The position numbers were made by a program, and so were the translations under genes. A stretch of DNA of 6,844 bases from Accumulibacter sp. (lineage in GTDB: Bacteria; Pseudomonadota; Gammaproteobacteria; Burkholderiales; Rhodocyclaceae): contig JAISQQ010000170.1 of assembly GCA_031274075.1 (NCBI GenBank), forward strand, positions 1 to 6,844, in the 5' to 3' direction. Shown in pieces: positions 1 to 5,847 of the stretch (position 1 is the stretch's first letter; each line of letters starts with the position of its first letter). The notes under the pieces are model-generated. The model saw only the letters and a program-made list of their open reading frames with translations, was not told the origin of the DNA and made no database searches.

Positions 1-1016
1 GCGATCGCGCTGAGGAAGGGGGACCAGCTGTTGATCGCGCCGAGATTGGAAAACAGGCCGTTCAGCATGTGGAACAGCACGCCGATCATCACTCCGGAAA
101 ATATCTTCAGGCTGACGCCGCTCACCCGGTTGTGCACGTAGCCGAAAGGCAGGGCCAGGGCCACCATCACCAGGGCCGCCAGCGGGTAGATCACCTTTTT
201 CCACATGGCGATGTCGTAGCGCTGCGTTTTCTGCTTGTTGTCGGCCAGGTGCCGCGTATACGCGGACAGATGCGCCAGGGACATTTTCTCGGGAGAAACC
301 ATCAGCACCGAAAGAATGTCCGGGTTGAGCGCGGAGCGCCACTCCATGTCCGGCAATTCGATCAGATTCACCTGATCGTCCTCGACGTAGGTGCGCGTCA
401 CGCCCGAAAGCCGCCAGCCCGCGGGCGGCACATAGACGCCTTCTTCCGCCTCGGTCACCGAAAGCAGCCTGGCGTCCTCGCCGAAATCCAGGATGAGCAC
501 GCCTTGCAGGTGGGTGTCCGGCAACACCGTGCGCACGTTGATGAAACTGCGCTCGTCCCGCACCCACAGGCCGCTGCGCAGATCCTGCGACACGGCCCGG
601 CCCCGGCCCTGCAGCTTCAACTGCTGCGCCGTCCGTTCCGCCGGCGGCGCGACCACTTCGCCGACCAGCAGCGTCGCCAGCGCGAACACCGCCGCCACGG
701 CCAGCAGGCTGCACAGGAGGTCCCGGGTCGACATTCCGGAGGCGCGCAGCACGGTGATTTCCGAATGCCGCGCCAGCGACGACAGCGCGTACAGGGTACC
801 GATCAGCACGGCGATCGGCATCAGCTCATAGACGCGGCCGGGCAGGCGCAACAGGACGAAGACGAGGGCGTGATAGAGCTGATACGAGTCGCTGCTGCCG
901 ACGTTCTTGACCTCGTTGATCATGTCGAAGAAGCTGAACAGGGCTAGGAACGCCGCCAGCACCAGCAGCACGCCGGCGGTGACTTCCCGCGCCAGATAAC
1001 GGCGGTAGATTTTCAT
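1..1016 (-). CDS. lptG: LPS export permease LptG (3' end cut by window)
   Basis: Inner-membrane subunit of the LptB2FG ABC transporter, which extracts lipopolysaccharide from the inner membrane and passes it to LptC and the periplasmic bridge. I translated 338 residues from ATG (1016-1014); family members are about 355-360 residues, so roughly 20 C-terminal residues lie outside the window. The N-terminus MKIYRRYLAREV is typical of LptG. Hydrophobic segments are visible near residues 13-33, 62-82, 100-122, 275-295 and 304-326. A polar region of about 150 residues separates the third and fourth, which fits the periplasmic beta-jellyroll domain. 'SEITVLRASGMS' (85-96) is the cytoplasmic coupling-helix region that contacts LptB. 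The start codon overlaps the lptF stop as ATGA, so translation is probably coupled. I see no clear Shine-Dalgarno before it. Identity is from remembered family features, not a search. Confidence 0.93.
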   Translation of the reverse strand, partial: MKIYRRYLAREVTAGVLLVLAAFLALFSFFDMINEVKNVGSSDSYQLYHALVFVLLRLPGRVYELMPIAVLIGTLYALSSLARHSEITVLRASGMSTRDLLCSLLAVAAVFALATLLVGEVVAPPAERTAQQLKLQGRGRAVSQDLRSGLWVRDERSFINVRTVLPDTHLQGVLILDFGEDARLLSVTEAEEGVYVPPAGWRLSGVTRTYVEDDQVNLIELPDMEWRSALNPDILSVLMVSPEKMSLAHLSAYTRHLADNKQKTQRYDIAMWKKVIYPLAALVMVALALPFGYVHNRVSGVSLKIFSGVMIGVLFHMLNGLFSNLGAINSWSPFLSAI

Positions 1017-2092
1017 CGCGAGAAACGCGCGAAGGAAAACACCGCGATGCGCCGGAAGAACAGCAGGGGCAGCAGGCAGGACATGAGCAGGTGAATCCCG
1101 AGCAGGCCGTCGAGGAAGGAAAGCCGGCCGCTGGCGACCCAAGCCTGGCCGACGGTCATCAGGTTGTTGTAGACCAGATAGACGAACAGCGCGAGCAGGA
1201 AATTGGCCGATCGCCCGGCGCGCGGATTGACGAAGGACAGCGGGATCGCCAACATCGCCAGGATGATCGCCGACACCGGCATGCTGACGCGCCAGAGCAG
1301 CTCGGCCTGGTGCGTGCGCGCGTCGCTGCCGATCAAATCGAGCGTCGGCGTGTTCTTCGGCGTCTTCTCGATGCCGCGCGCCTCCTTGGTCTCGACGCGC
1401 ACGGCGTAGCGCGCGTACTCCATGATCCGGAACTCGGCGGAACCCGGCTGCATCTCGTAGCGCCGGCCGTTTTGCAGCACGATGAAGCGGTCGCCGTTCT
1501 CGGCGATTTCCTGGTAGCCGGTGGCCGCCATGGTCACGTCGAGCCGCTGCTCCCGCATGGTGCTGACGAACACGTTCCTGACGTAGCGTTCATCCTCGGA
1601 AACGCCCTCGACGAAGATCACCCGCTCGCCGGAAGACGATTCCTGGAACGCGCCCGGCGTCACCTGGCCGGCGTCCCGCCGCGTTTCGAGATTGCCCCGG
1701 TATTCGGCGCTTTTCGACAAGGCCCAGGGCGACACGAAGAGCGACAGGAGCGCGATCGCCAGCACCAGCGGCATGACGAAGACCAGCACCGGGCGCACCC
1801 AGGCGGTCAGCGGCAGGCCGCAGGAAAACCACACCACCATCTCGGAATCGCGGTAGCTGCGCGACAGCGCCAGCAGGATGGCGATGAAGGAGGCCAGCGC
1901 CAGCAGCGTCGGGATGTAGTTCAGCGCCGAGAACCCGAGCAGGGCGGCCACCGCCTCCGGAGCGATCGATCCCTCGGCGGCTTCCCCCAGCAGGCGGATC
2001 AATTGGGTGGTCAGCAGGATGGCGAAAAGGGCGACGAACACGCCCGCCGCCGACTGGGTGAACTCGCGCCGGATGGCGCGTTGAAAGATCAT
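1013..2092 (-). CDS. lptF: LPS export permease LptF
   Basis: Partner of LptG in the LptB2FG lipopolysaccharide exporter of the inner membrane. The product is 359 residues, the usual family length. Six hydrophobic segments fall near residues 15-37, 52-76, 98-121, 267-287, 296-315 and 327-346, with a large polar domain between the third and fourth, as expected for the LptF/LptG (YjgP/YjgQ) family. 'RDSEMVVWFSCGL' (81-93) is the coupling-helix region. I chose the ATG at 2092 because the chain then begins MIFQRAIRREF, the conserved family start. The frame stays open for about 100 codons further upstream, but that part is antisense to pepA and looks like no protein. No strong ribosome-binding site precedes the ATG (the bases just before it are A-rich), and I found no convincing promoter on this strand in the 64-bp gap. 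The stop overlaps lptG. Confidence 0.95.
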   Translation of the reverse strand: MIFQRAIRREFTQSAAGVFVALFAILLTTQLIRLLGEAAEGSIAPEAVAALLGFSALNYIPTLLALASFIAILLALSRSYRDSEMVVWFSCGLPLTAWVRPVLVFVMPLVLAIALLSLFVSPWALSKSAEYRGNLETRRDAGQVTPGAFQESSSGERVIFVEGVSEDERYVRNVFVSTMREQRLDVTMAATGYQEIAENGDRFIVLQNGRRYEMQPGSAEFRIMEYARYAVRVETKEARGIEKTPKNTPTLDLIGSDARTHQAELLWRVSMPVSAIILAMLAIPLSFVNPRAGRSANFLLALFVYLVYNNLMTVGQAWVASGRLSFLDGLLGIHLLMSCLLPLLFFRRIAVFSFARFSR

Positions 2093-2095
2093 TTT

Positions 2096-2125
2096 TTGAC
2101 TTGGAAGAAAGACTACAGTGATAAT
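2096..2125 (+). promoter_or_regulatory. sigma70-type promoter for pepA
   Basis: TTGACT at 2096-2101 and GATAAT at 2120-2125 each match the -35 and -10 consensus at 5 of 6 bases, with an 18-bp spacer. Transcription should begin near 2131-2133, leaving a leader of about 25 bases before the GTG at 2157. The -35 box lies directly against the lptF start codon on the other strand, so RNA polymerase bound here could interfere with lptF expression. Prediction only. Confidence 0.7.
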
Positions 2126-2145
2126 CGGCTTCTTCGATCCCGAGC

Positions 2146-2150
2146 AGGAG
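2146..2150 (+). promoter_or_regulatory. ribosome-binding site that fixes the pepA start
   Basis: AGGAG lies 6 bases before GTG 2157. It favours that codon over the upstream in-frame GTG at 2118, which overlaps the predicted -10 box and lies upstream of the predicted transcript start. Confidence 0.75.
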
Positions 2151-2156
2151 AAGCCG

Positions 2157-3650
2157 GTGGAATTTAGCATAAAAAGCAGGAGCCCGGAGCGGCGGCGCAG
2201 CGCTTGCCTGGTGCTGGGCGTATTCGAATCGCGCGCGCCTTCCCTGGCCGCCTGGCCGGCCAGCCCGGACGCCCGGCGCGCGCTCGCCGAAGTCCTCGCC
2301 AGCGGCGACATGGACGGCAAGGCCGGAAGCGCGCTGATGCTGCGCAACCTGCCCGCTTCCGGCAGCGAGCGCGTGCTGCTGGTCGGGCTTGGCAAGGAGA
2401 AGGAATTCGGCGATCCGGCCTACGCCAAGGCGATCCGCACCGCCGTCAAGGCGATACAAGGCAGCGGCGCGGCGGACGCCACGCTGCTGCTGACGCGGAT
2501 TCCGCTGAAAAAGCGCAGCGCCGCCTGGCGCCTCCGGCAGGCGGCGGTGATCGCCAGCGAAACCCTGTATCGCTTCGACCGCTTCAAGAGCAAGAAGGAG
2601 GCCGAAGCGTCGCTCGCCCGCCTGCTTTTCGCGGCCGACGACCGCATCGGCGAAGCCGCCGCCGCGCAGGCGCTGGAGCAAGGGCTGGCGATCGGCGAAG
2701 GCGTCGCCCTGGCGAGGACGCTCGGCAACCTGCCGGGCAACGTGTGCACGCCGGGCTACCTCGCCGAGGCGGCGCGGCAGCTCGCCGAGGAGCACGCGCT
2801 CGACTGCCGCGTCCTCGAACGCGCCGACATGGAAGCGCTCGGCATGCACGCGCTGCTCTCCGTCGCCAAGGGATCGCGCCAGGCGCCGAAGCTCATCGTC
2901 GCGCACTACCACGGCGGCAAGCCCGGCGACAAACCCATCGTGCTCGTCGGCAAGGGCATCACCTTCGACAGCGGCGGGATTTCGCTCAAGCCCGGCGAAG
3001 GCATGGACGAAATGAAATTCGACATGTGCGGCGCCGCCAGCGTGCTCGGAACGCTCAAGGCCGCGGCGCGGATGCGCCTACCGGTGAACCTCGCGGCGAT
3101 CGCCCCGTGCGTCGAAAACCTGCCGGGCGGCGCGGCCAGCAAGCCCGGCGACATCGTCGCCTCGCTGTCCGGCCAGACCATCGAGATTCTCAACACCGAC
3201 GCCGAGGGCCGCCTCATCCTGTGCGACGCGCTGAGCTACGCCGAGCGCCTCAAGCCGCAGGCGGTCATCGACGTCGCCACGCTCACCGGCGCCTGCGTCG
3301 TCGCCCTCGGCAACGTCGCCAGCGGCCTGTACGCCAACGACGACGAATTGGCGGCGGCGCTCATCGACGCCGGCGACACGGCCTTCGACCGCGCTTGGCG
3401 CATGCCGCTGTGGGACGACTACCAGGAGCAGCTCAAGAGCAATTTCGCCGACCTCGCCAACGTCGGCGGCCGCCCGGCGGGGAGCGTCACCGCGGCCTGC
3501 TTCCTGTCGCGCTTCGCCGGGAAATTCGCCTGGGCGCACCTGGACATCGCCGGCACGGCGTGGAAGTCCGGGGCGGACAAGGGCGCGACGGGACGGCCCG
3601 TGCCGCTGCTCGCCCACTACCTGCTCGCGCGCGCGGGGAAACTGCGTTGA
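2157..3650 (+). CDS. pepA: Leucyl aminopeptidase PepA (M17 family)
   Basis: Cytosolic two-metal aminopeptidase that removes N-terminal residues, often leucine, from peptides. The product is 497 residues (E. coli about 503). An N-terminal macro-like domain covers about 1-165 and the catalytic domain about 170-497. By the family pattern, the metal ligands are K266 and D271 (in VGKGITFDSGG), D289 (KFDMCG), and D348 and E350 in the signature NTDAEGRL (346-353). K278 and R352 are the expected catalytic residues, so the active site appears complete. The GTG start at 2157 gives MEFSIKSRSPE, matching the E. coli N-terminus MEFSVKSGSPE, and a good AGGAG sits 6 bases upstream. It heads an operon: its TGA overlaps the holC TTG. 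E. coli PepA also binds DNA (Xer recombination, carAB control); whether this one does cannot be judged here. Confidence 0.97.
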   Translation: MEFSIKSRSPERRRSACLVLGVFESRAPSLAAWPASPDARRALAEVLASGDMDGKAGSALMLRNLPASGSERVLLVGLGKEKEFGDPAYAKAIRTAVKAIQGSGAADATLLLTRIPLKKRSAAWRLRQAAVIASETLYRFDRFKSKKEAEASLARLLFAADDRIGEAAAAQALEQGLAIGEGVALARTLGNLPGNVCTPGYLAEAARQLAEEHALDCRVLERADMEALGMHALLSVAKGSRQAPKLIVAHYHGGKPGDKPIVLVGKGITFDSGGISLKPGEGMDEMKFDMCGAASVLGTLKAAARMRLPVNLAAIAPCVENLPGGAASKPGDIVASLSGQTIEILNTDAEGRLILCDALSYAERLKPQAVIDVATLTGACVVALGNVASGLYANDDELAAALIDAGDTAFDRAWRMPLWDDYQEQLKSNFADLANVGGRPAGSVTAACFLSRFAGKFAWAHLDIAGTAWKSGADKGATGRPVPLLAHYLLARAGKLR

Positions 3651-4075
3651 CCCGCATATTCTTCTATCACAACGCCGCCGACCGCGTCGCCGCCGCCGCG
3701 GCCCTGCTCGGCAAGGTCTGCCGGCAGGGAAAGACGGCGCTGGTGTATGCGCCCGAAGCGGCGCTCGCCGAGGCGCTCGACCGGCAGTTGTGGCTCTCGC
3801 CGCCGACCGGCTTCATCCCGCACGTGCGCGCCGCGTCCCCGCTGGCGGCGGAAACGCCGATCGTCATCACGGCGGATTCCGCCGCCGGCGCGCAAAGCGA
3901 GCGCCTGCTCAACCTGTCTTCGCAGGTGCCGCCCGCCTTTTCGCGCTTCGACAGCGTCATCGAAGTGGTCGGCCTGGACGGCGACGAACGGCAGGCGGCG
4001 CGCGAGCGCGTCGGGTTCTACAAGGACCGCGGCTACGCGATCCAGTATTTCGACCTCGCGGAGCCGTCCCCATGA
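3647..4075 (+). CDS. holC: DNA polymerase III chi subunit HolC
   Basis: Chi subunit of the DNA polymerase III clamp loader. Chi binds psi (HolD) and the C-terminal tail of SSB, linking the replisome to coated single-stranded DNA. The product is 142 residues, close to the E. coli length of 147. The chain matches the family pattern: a beta strand at the N-terminus (TRIFFYHN), a helix ending in 'CRQGKTALVYA' (25-35), 'LDRQLWLSPPTGFIPH' (44-59), 'IEVVGLDGDERQAARER' (105-121) and a final 'YKDRGYAIQYFD' (125-136). The start is TTG at 3647, overlapping the pepA stop as TTGA, with GGGGA (3635-3639) 7 bases upstream as a likely ribosome-binding site. No ATG lies nearby in frame and the first codons are conserved, so TTG is well supported. 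pepA-holC linkage is widespread in proteobacteria, including E. coli. The stop overlaps the next gene. Confidence 0.93.
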   Translation: MTRIFFYHNAADRVAAAAALLGKVCRQGKTALVYAPEAALAEALDRQLWLSPPTGFIPHVRAASPLAAETPIVITADSAAGAQSERLLNLSSQVPPAFSRFDSVIEVVGLDGDERQAARERVGFYKDRGYAIQYFDLAEPSP

Positions 4076-4647
4076 GCGCCCGCGACGGCGACGACAGCGC
4101 CAGGAACCCCGCGACGCCCAAGCGGCGGCGCAGCTTCCTCGCCGGCCGGAAGGACCGCGGCGTCGCGGTCGAGCCGTTCCTGATCGAGCCGCCAAGACCC
4201 GAACCGCTCCTGGCCGGACTGCCGGACGACGACATTCCCGTCCTGACCGAAATCGTTTCCGCCGAAGAGGAGGAGGAGAGCGAAACGGCGGTTTCCGTGG
4301 AAATGCTGGAAGATTCGCGGCAAGAGTCGTTGGAGGAGTTGCCGGAAGATTTGCCGGAAGATTTGCCGGAAGATTTGCCGGAAGATCTGCCGGAAGATCT
4401 GCCGGAAGATTCGTCGAAAGATTCGCCCGCCCCGCCCCCCCCGCCGGCAAGCCCCGGCCCCCCCGTCCCCGACGAACTCGCCACGCGGATGATCCAAGCG
4501 ATCAGCGCACAGATGGCCTACGAATTACCGACACTGATCGAAGCCACCCTGCTCAGCATCAGCGAAGAACTGCGCCAAGGCATCACCTCGACGATGGAAA
4601 CCGCGCTGCGCGATTTCATCGCGAAACACGGTCCGGAAGACAGATGA
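4072..4647 (+). CDS. Acidic low-complexity protein of unknown function, downstream of holC
   Basis: Function unknown; 191 residues. Visible parts are a basic N-terminus (KRRRSFLAGRK, 17-27), the motif DIPVLTEIV (54-62), an acidic stretch (64-90), six exact LPED repeats (90-113), a proline-rich linker (about 119-133), and a C-terminal part (134-187) that reads as amphipathic helices (LATRMIQAISAQM, ELRQGITSTMETALRDFI). No signal peptide or membrane segment is evident. The ATG overlaps the holC stop as ATGA, with GGAG 8 bases upstream, so it is co-translated with pepA-holC. The DIPVLTE motif, acidic composition and position resemble small unknown proteins (DUF2486-like) beside holC in betaproteobacteria; this link is from memory and tentative. 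The middle is probably disordered and variable. The TGA stop lies inside the heptad array of the adjoining repeat element, so the last few residues may be element-derived. Confidence 0.8.
   Translation: MSARDGDDSARNPATPKRRRSFLAGRKDRGVAVEPFLIEPPRPEPLLAGLPDDDIPVLTEIVSAEEEEESETAVSVEMLEDSRQESLEELPEDLPEDLPEDLPEDLPEDLPEDSSKDSPAPPPPPASPGPPVPDELATRMIQAISAQMAYELPTLIEATLLSISEELRQGITSTMETALRDFIAKHGPEDR
4339..4410 (+). repeat. 12-bp in-frame tandem repeat, six copies (codes LPED)
   Basis: The unit is TTGCCGGAAGAT in the first four copies (4339-4386) and CTGCCGGAAGAT in the last two (4387-4410). It is followed by one degenerate unit (TCGTCGAAAGAT, 4411-4422). Near-identity at the DNA level, including synonymous sites, points to recent expansion by slippage or unequal recombination. 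Because the period is a multiple of three, copy number can change without breaking the frame. It also keeps several antisense frames open, which produces spurious reading frames there. Confidence 0.95.
4435..4464 (+). repeat. Two poly-C tracts (8 and 7 C)
   Basis: C runs at 4435-4442 and 4458-4464 lie within the proline-rich part of the unknown protein. Both are long enough to slip. A one-base change would shift the frame and remove the C-terminal helical region (residue about 122 onward). Whether they vary in the population cannot be seen here. Confidence 0.8.
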
Positions 4648-4690
4648 CAGGGGGCAGGTATCAGATGTCAGGGATCAGGGATCAGATCAG
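4637..4690 (+). repeat. Left heptad array, NNNNCAG units
   Basis: CAG recurs every 7 bases: AAGACAG, ATGACAG, GGGGCAG, GTATCAG, ATGTCAG, GGATCAG, GGATCAG, then a 5-base unit ATCAG next to the hairpin module. The preceding gene's TGA (4645-4647) is inside the second unit. Confidence 0.85.
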
Positions 4691-4727
4691 TTACCGGGCG
4701 CTTCGCGCCCGCGGATATTACTATCCC
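4691..4727. repeat. Left hairpin module (TTACCGGGCGC...)
   Basis: Stem CGGGCGC (4695-4701) pairs with GCGCCCG (4705-4711) around a TTC loop. It is flanked by TTAC on one side and GGATATTACTATCCC on the other. The inverted partner is at 4976-5010 and a further copy is at 6574-6608. No T-run follows on either strand, so it is not a standard intrinsic terminator. Confidence 0.85.
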
Positions 4728-4772
4728 AGGGCCATCGCCTACGCAAATGTCGTGAACATTCGCCAAAAATCT

Positions 4773-4801
4773 TTTATATTCAAGTCCTTATGTGGCGTCA
4801 A
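4773..4801 (-). promoter_or_regulatory. Candidate leftward promoter inside the element
   Basis: On the minus strand, TTGACG (4801-4796) and TATAAA (4778-4773) match the -35 and -10 boxes at 5 of 6 bases each, with an ideal 17-bp spacer. A transcript would start near 4766 and run antisense into the 3' end of the unknown gene, through the left hairpin and heptad array. No open frame follows it. The TATAAA is kept in copy 2 but the -35 box is not, so it may be incidental. A weaker rightward pair, TGAACA (4753-4758) and TATATT (4775-4780), could serve birA. Confidence 0.4.
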
Positions 4802-4843
4802 AATGCTTTTCATCGCGTATGAAGAAATGAACCCGATCGCCGA

Positions 4844-4927
4844 CCTGGGAGCGCGGGGCTTACGCCCCGCAACGGCGGTGGTCGTGTCATTCCCGCCGTT
4901 GCGGGGCAGAAGCCCCGCGCTCCCAGG
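4844..4927. repeat. Central 84-bp palindrome of the element
   Basis: Arms 4844-4878 and 4893-4927 are inverted copies matching at 33 of 35 bases around a 14-base loop (4879-4892). Each arm also contains its own short hairpin, for example GCGGGGC (4853-4859) with GCCCCGC (4864-4870), so the sequence can fold as one long stem or as a cruciform with side hairpins. A second copy begins at 6777. No T-run follows, so canonical termination is unlikely. Confidence 0.93.
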
Positions 4928-4975
4928 AAAGATCGCAAACGGGTTCTTACGACCCCCGCGCAGGCGATGGCCCAG

Positions 4976-5044
4976 GGACAGTACTATTTGCGGGCGCGAA
5001 GCGCCCGGTAACTGAACTGACCCCTGACATCTGACACCTGATGC
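4976..5044. repeat. Right hairpin module and right heptad array
   Basis: Stem CGGGCGC (4991-4997) pairs with GCGCCCG (5001-5007) around a GAA loop. It is followed by GGTAA, a 5-base CTGAA, then CTG every 7 bases: CTGACCC, CTGACAT, CTGACAC and CTGATGC (5017-5044). It mirrors the left end, including the inner 5-base unit. The birA ATG (5041-5043) lies in the last heptad. Confidence 0.85.
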
Positions 5045-5847
5045 CCGAATCCCCTTCCCTGCTGATCGATCCGTCTCGCGTGAACGCGCTCCTGGCGGAG
5101 GCATGTGGCCGTTTCGAGATCGTCGCCGTGGCCGAATGCGCGTCTACGAACACCGAACTGATGCGGCAGGCGGCGGACGCGCCTTCGGGCCGGGTGCTGG
5201 TCGCCGACCGGCAGACTGCCGGACGCGGCAGCCGGGGGCGCGCCTGGGTGGCGTCGCCCGAAAGCAGCCTGACCTTTTCCGTGCTGTGGACTTTTCCCGG
5301 CGCGCTGGCGCGTCTTTCCGGGCTTTCGCTGGCGGTCGGCGTGGCCGTCGCGCGCGCGCTGGCGCGCTGCGGCGCGGGCGGCGTGACGCTCAAGTGGCCG
5401 AACGACGTCCTTTACGGCGACGCCAAGCTGGGCGGCATTCTCGTCGAACTCAAGGCCGACGGCGAGACGGCGCGCGCGGTCGTCGGCATCGGGCTGAATC
5501 TGCGCCTGCCGGAAAGCATCGGCGAAATCGGGGCCGCCGCGTTGCCGCCGGCGGCGCTGGAACAGATCGTCGCCGCGCCGCCCGACCGGCACCTCGTGCT
5601 GGCCGGCGTGCTGACCGAACTGGCGCGGGTTTTCGACGGCTTTGCCGCGCACGGTTTTGCCGGCCTGCGCGAGGCGTGGCATGCGCTTCACGCCTGGCAG
5701 GATCGGCCGGTGCGCGTGCTGCGCGACGGCCGCGTCGAGAAGCAGGGCGTCTGCGCCGGCGCCGACGCCGACGGAGCGCTGCTGCTGCGCACGGCGGCCG
5801 GGCTGGAGCGTTGCCTGTCCGGCGACGTGTCCCTGAGGCGGCCATGA
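5041..5847 (+). CDS. birA: Biotin--[acetyl-CoA-carboxylase] ligase, no HTH domain
   Basis: Joins biotin to AMP and then to the acceptor lysine of the acetyl-CoA carboxylase carrier protein; acts in the cytosol. The product is 268 residues. Visible motifs are STN (35-37), the biotin-loop GRGSRGRAW (61-69), KWPND (118-122), KLGGIL (129-134) and GIGLN (149-153), followed by a C-terminal SH3-like domain (about 222-266). E. coli BirA has an extra N-terminal winged helix of about 60 residues that represses biotin genes; it is absent here, so this should be enzyme only. An in-frame TGA at 5032-5034 makes ATG 5041 the first possible start. That ATG sits in the last heptad of the repeat element and has no visible Shine-Dalgarno. 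GTG 5080 is an alternative that would lose 13 residues outside the catalytic core. The stop overlaps coaX as ATGA. Confidence 0.94.
   Translation: MPESPSLLIDPSRVNALLAEACGRFEIVAVAECASTNTELMRQAADAPSGRVLVADRQTAGRGSRGRAWVASPESSLTFSVLWTFPGALARLSGLSLAVGVAVARALARCGAGGVTLKWPNDVLYGDAKLGGILVELKADGETARAVVGIGLNLRLPESIGEIGAAALPPAALEQIVAAPPDRHLVLAGVLTELARVFDGFAAHGFAGLREAWHALHAWQDRPVRVLRDGRVEKQGVCAGADADGALLLRTAAGLERCLSGDVSLRRP

Larger units (their letters stand above)
4637..5044. mobile_element. Nested palindromic repeat element, copy 1 (REP/MITE-like, non-autonomous)
   Basis: This fills the whole gap between the unknown gene and birA and holds no gene. From outside in, each module is matched by its inverted partner: heptad arrays (4637-4690 and 5012-5044); a GGGCGC hairpin module (about 4691-4727 and 4976-5010); a 'CCATCGCCT' module (from 4732, and ending at 4970 on the opposite strand); and a central 84-bp palindrome (4844-4927). 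The outermost clear inverted pair is 4655-4673 with 5022-5040, matching at 18 of 19 bases. The left inner part (about 4741-4840) is clearly AT-richer than the surrounding genes. There is no transposase inside, so any mobility would depend on an enzyme encoded elsewhere. I see no obvious target-site duplication, partly because the ends are themselves repetitive. The naming as REP/MITE-like is an inference from structure and from the second copy at 6543. Confidence 0.75.

Noticed and set aside
69..947. Histidine/glutamine-rich plus-strand frame opposite lptG
   Set aside because: Typical antisense shadow of a GC-rich gene. The minus strand encodes a complete LptG pattern here.
2093..2395. 100-codon N-terminal extension of LptF
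   Set aside because: It is antisense to pepA, serine/arginine-rich and without family support. LptF normally begins at MIFQRAIRREF.
2204..4075. Very long plus-strand frame running across pepA and into holC
   Set aside because: Up to 3646 it is an arginine-rich shadow of pepA in another frame. Only its last 143 codons, from TTG 3647, are a real gene (holC).
4033..4497. Minus-strand frames with IFRQ or SSGR repeats opposite the LPED region
   Set aside because: A 12-bp repeat keeps antisense frames open automatically. There is no start signal or recognisable protein.
4844..4927. Central palindrome as an intrinsic terminator of the pepA operon
   Set aside because: Neither strand has a T-run after the stem, and it sits within a repeated mobile-looking element. 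It could still slow transcription.
4641..5044. CRISPR array or attC-like site
   Set aside because: The 7-base periodicity has no 25-40-base direct repeats with spacers, and there are no cas or integrase genes nearby. The symmetry is inverted, not direct.
4739..5104. 121-codon minus-strand frame across the element
   Set aside because: It is made entirely of palindromic repeat sequence and the birA 5' end, has no ribosome-binding site, and resembles nothing known.
5103..5843. Upstream extension of the coaX frame through birA
   Set aside because: The extension is an arginine-rich shadow of birA. The conserved CoaX start MIVALDAGN is at 5844 with its own GAGG site.
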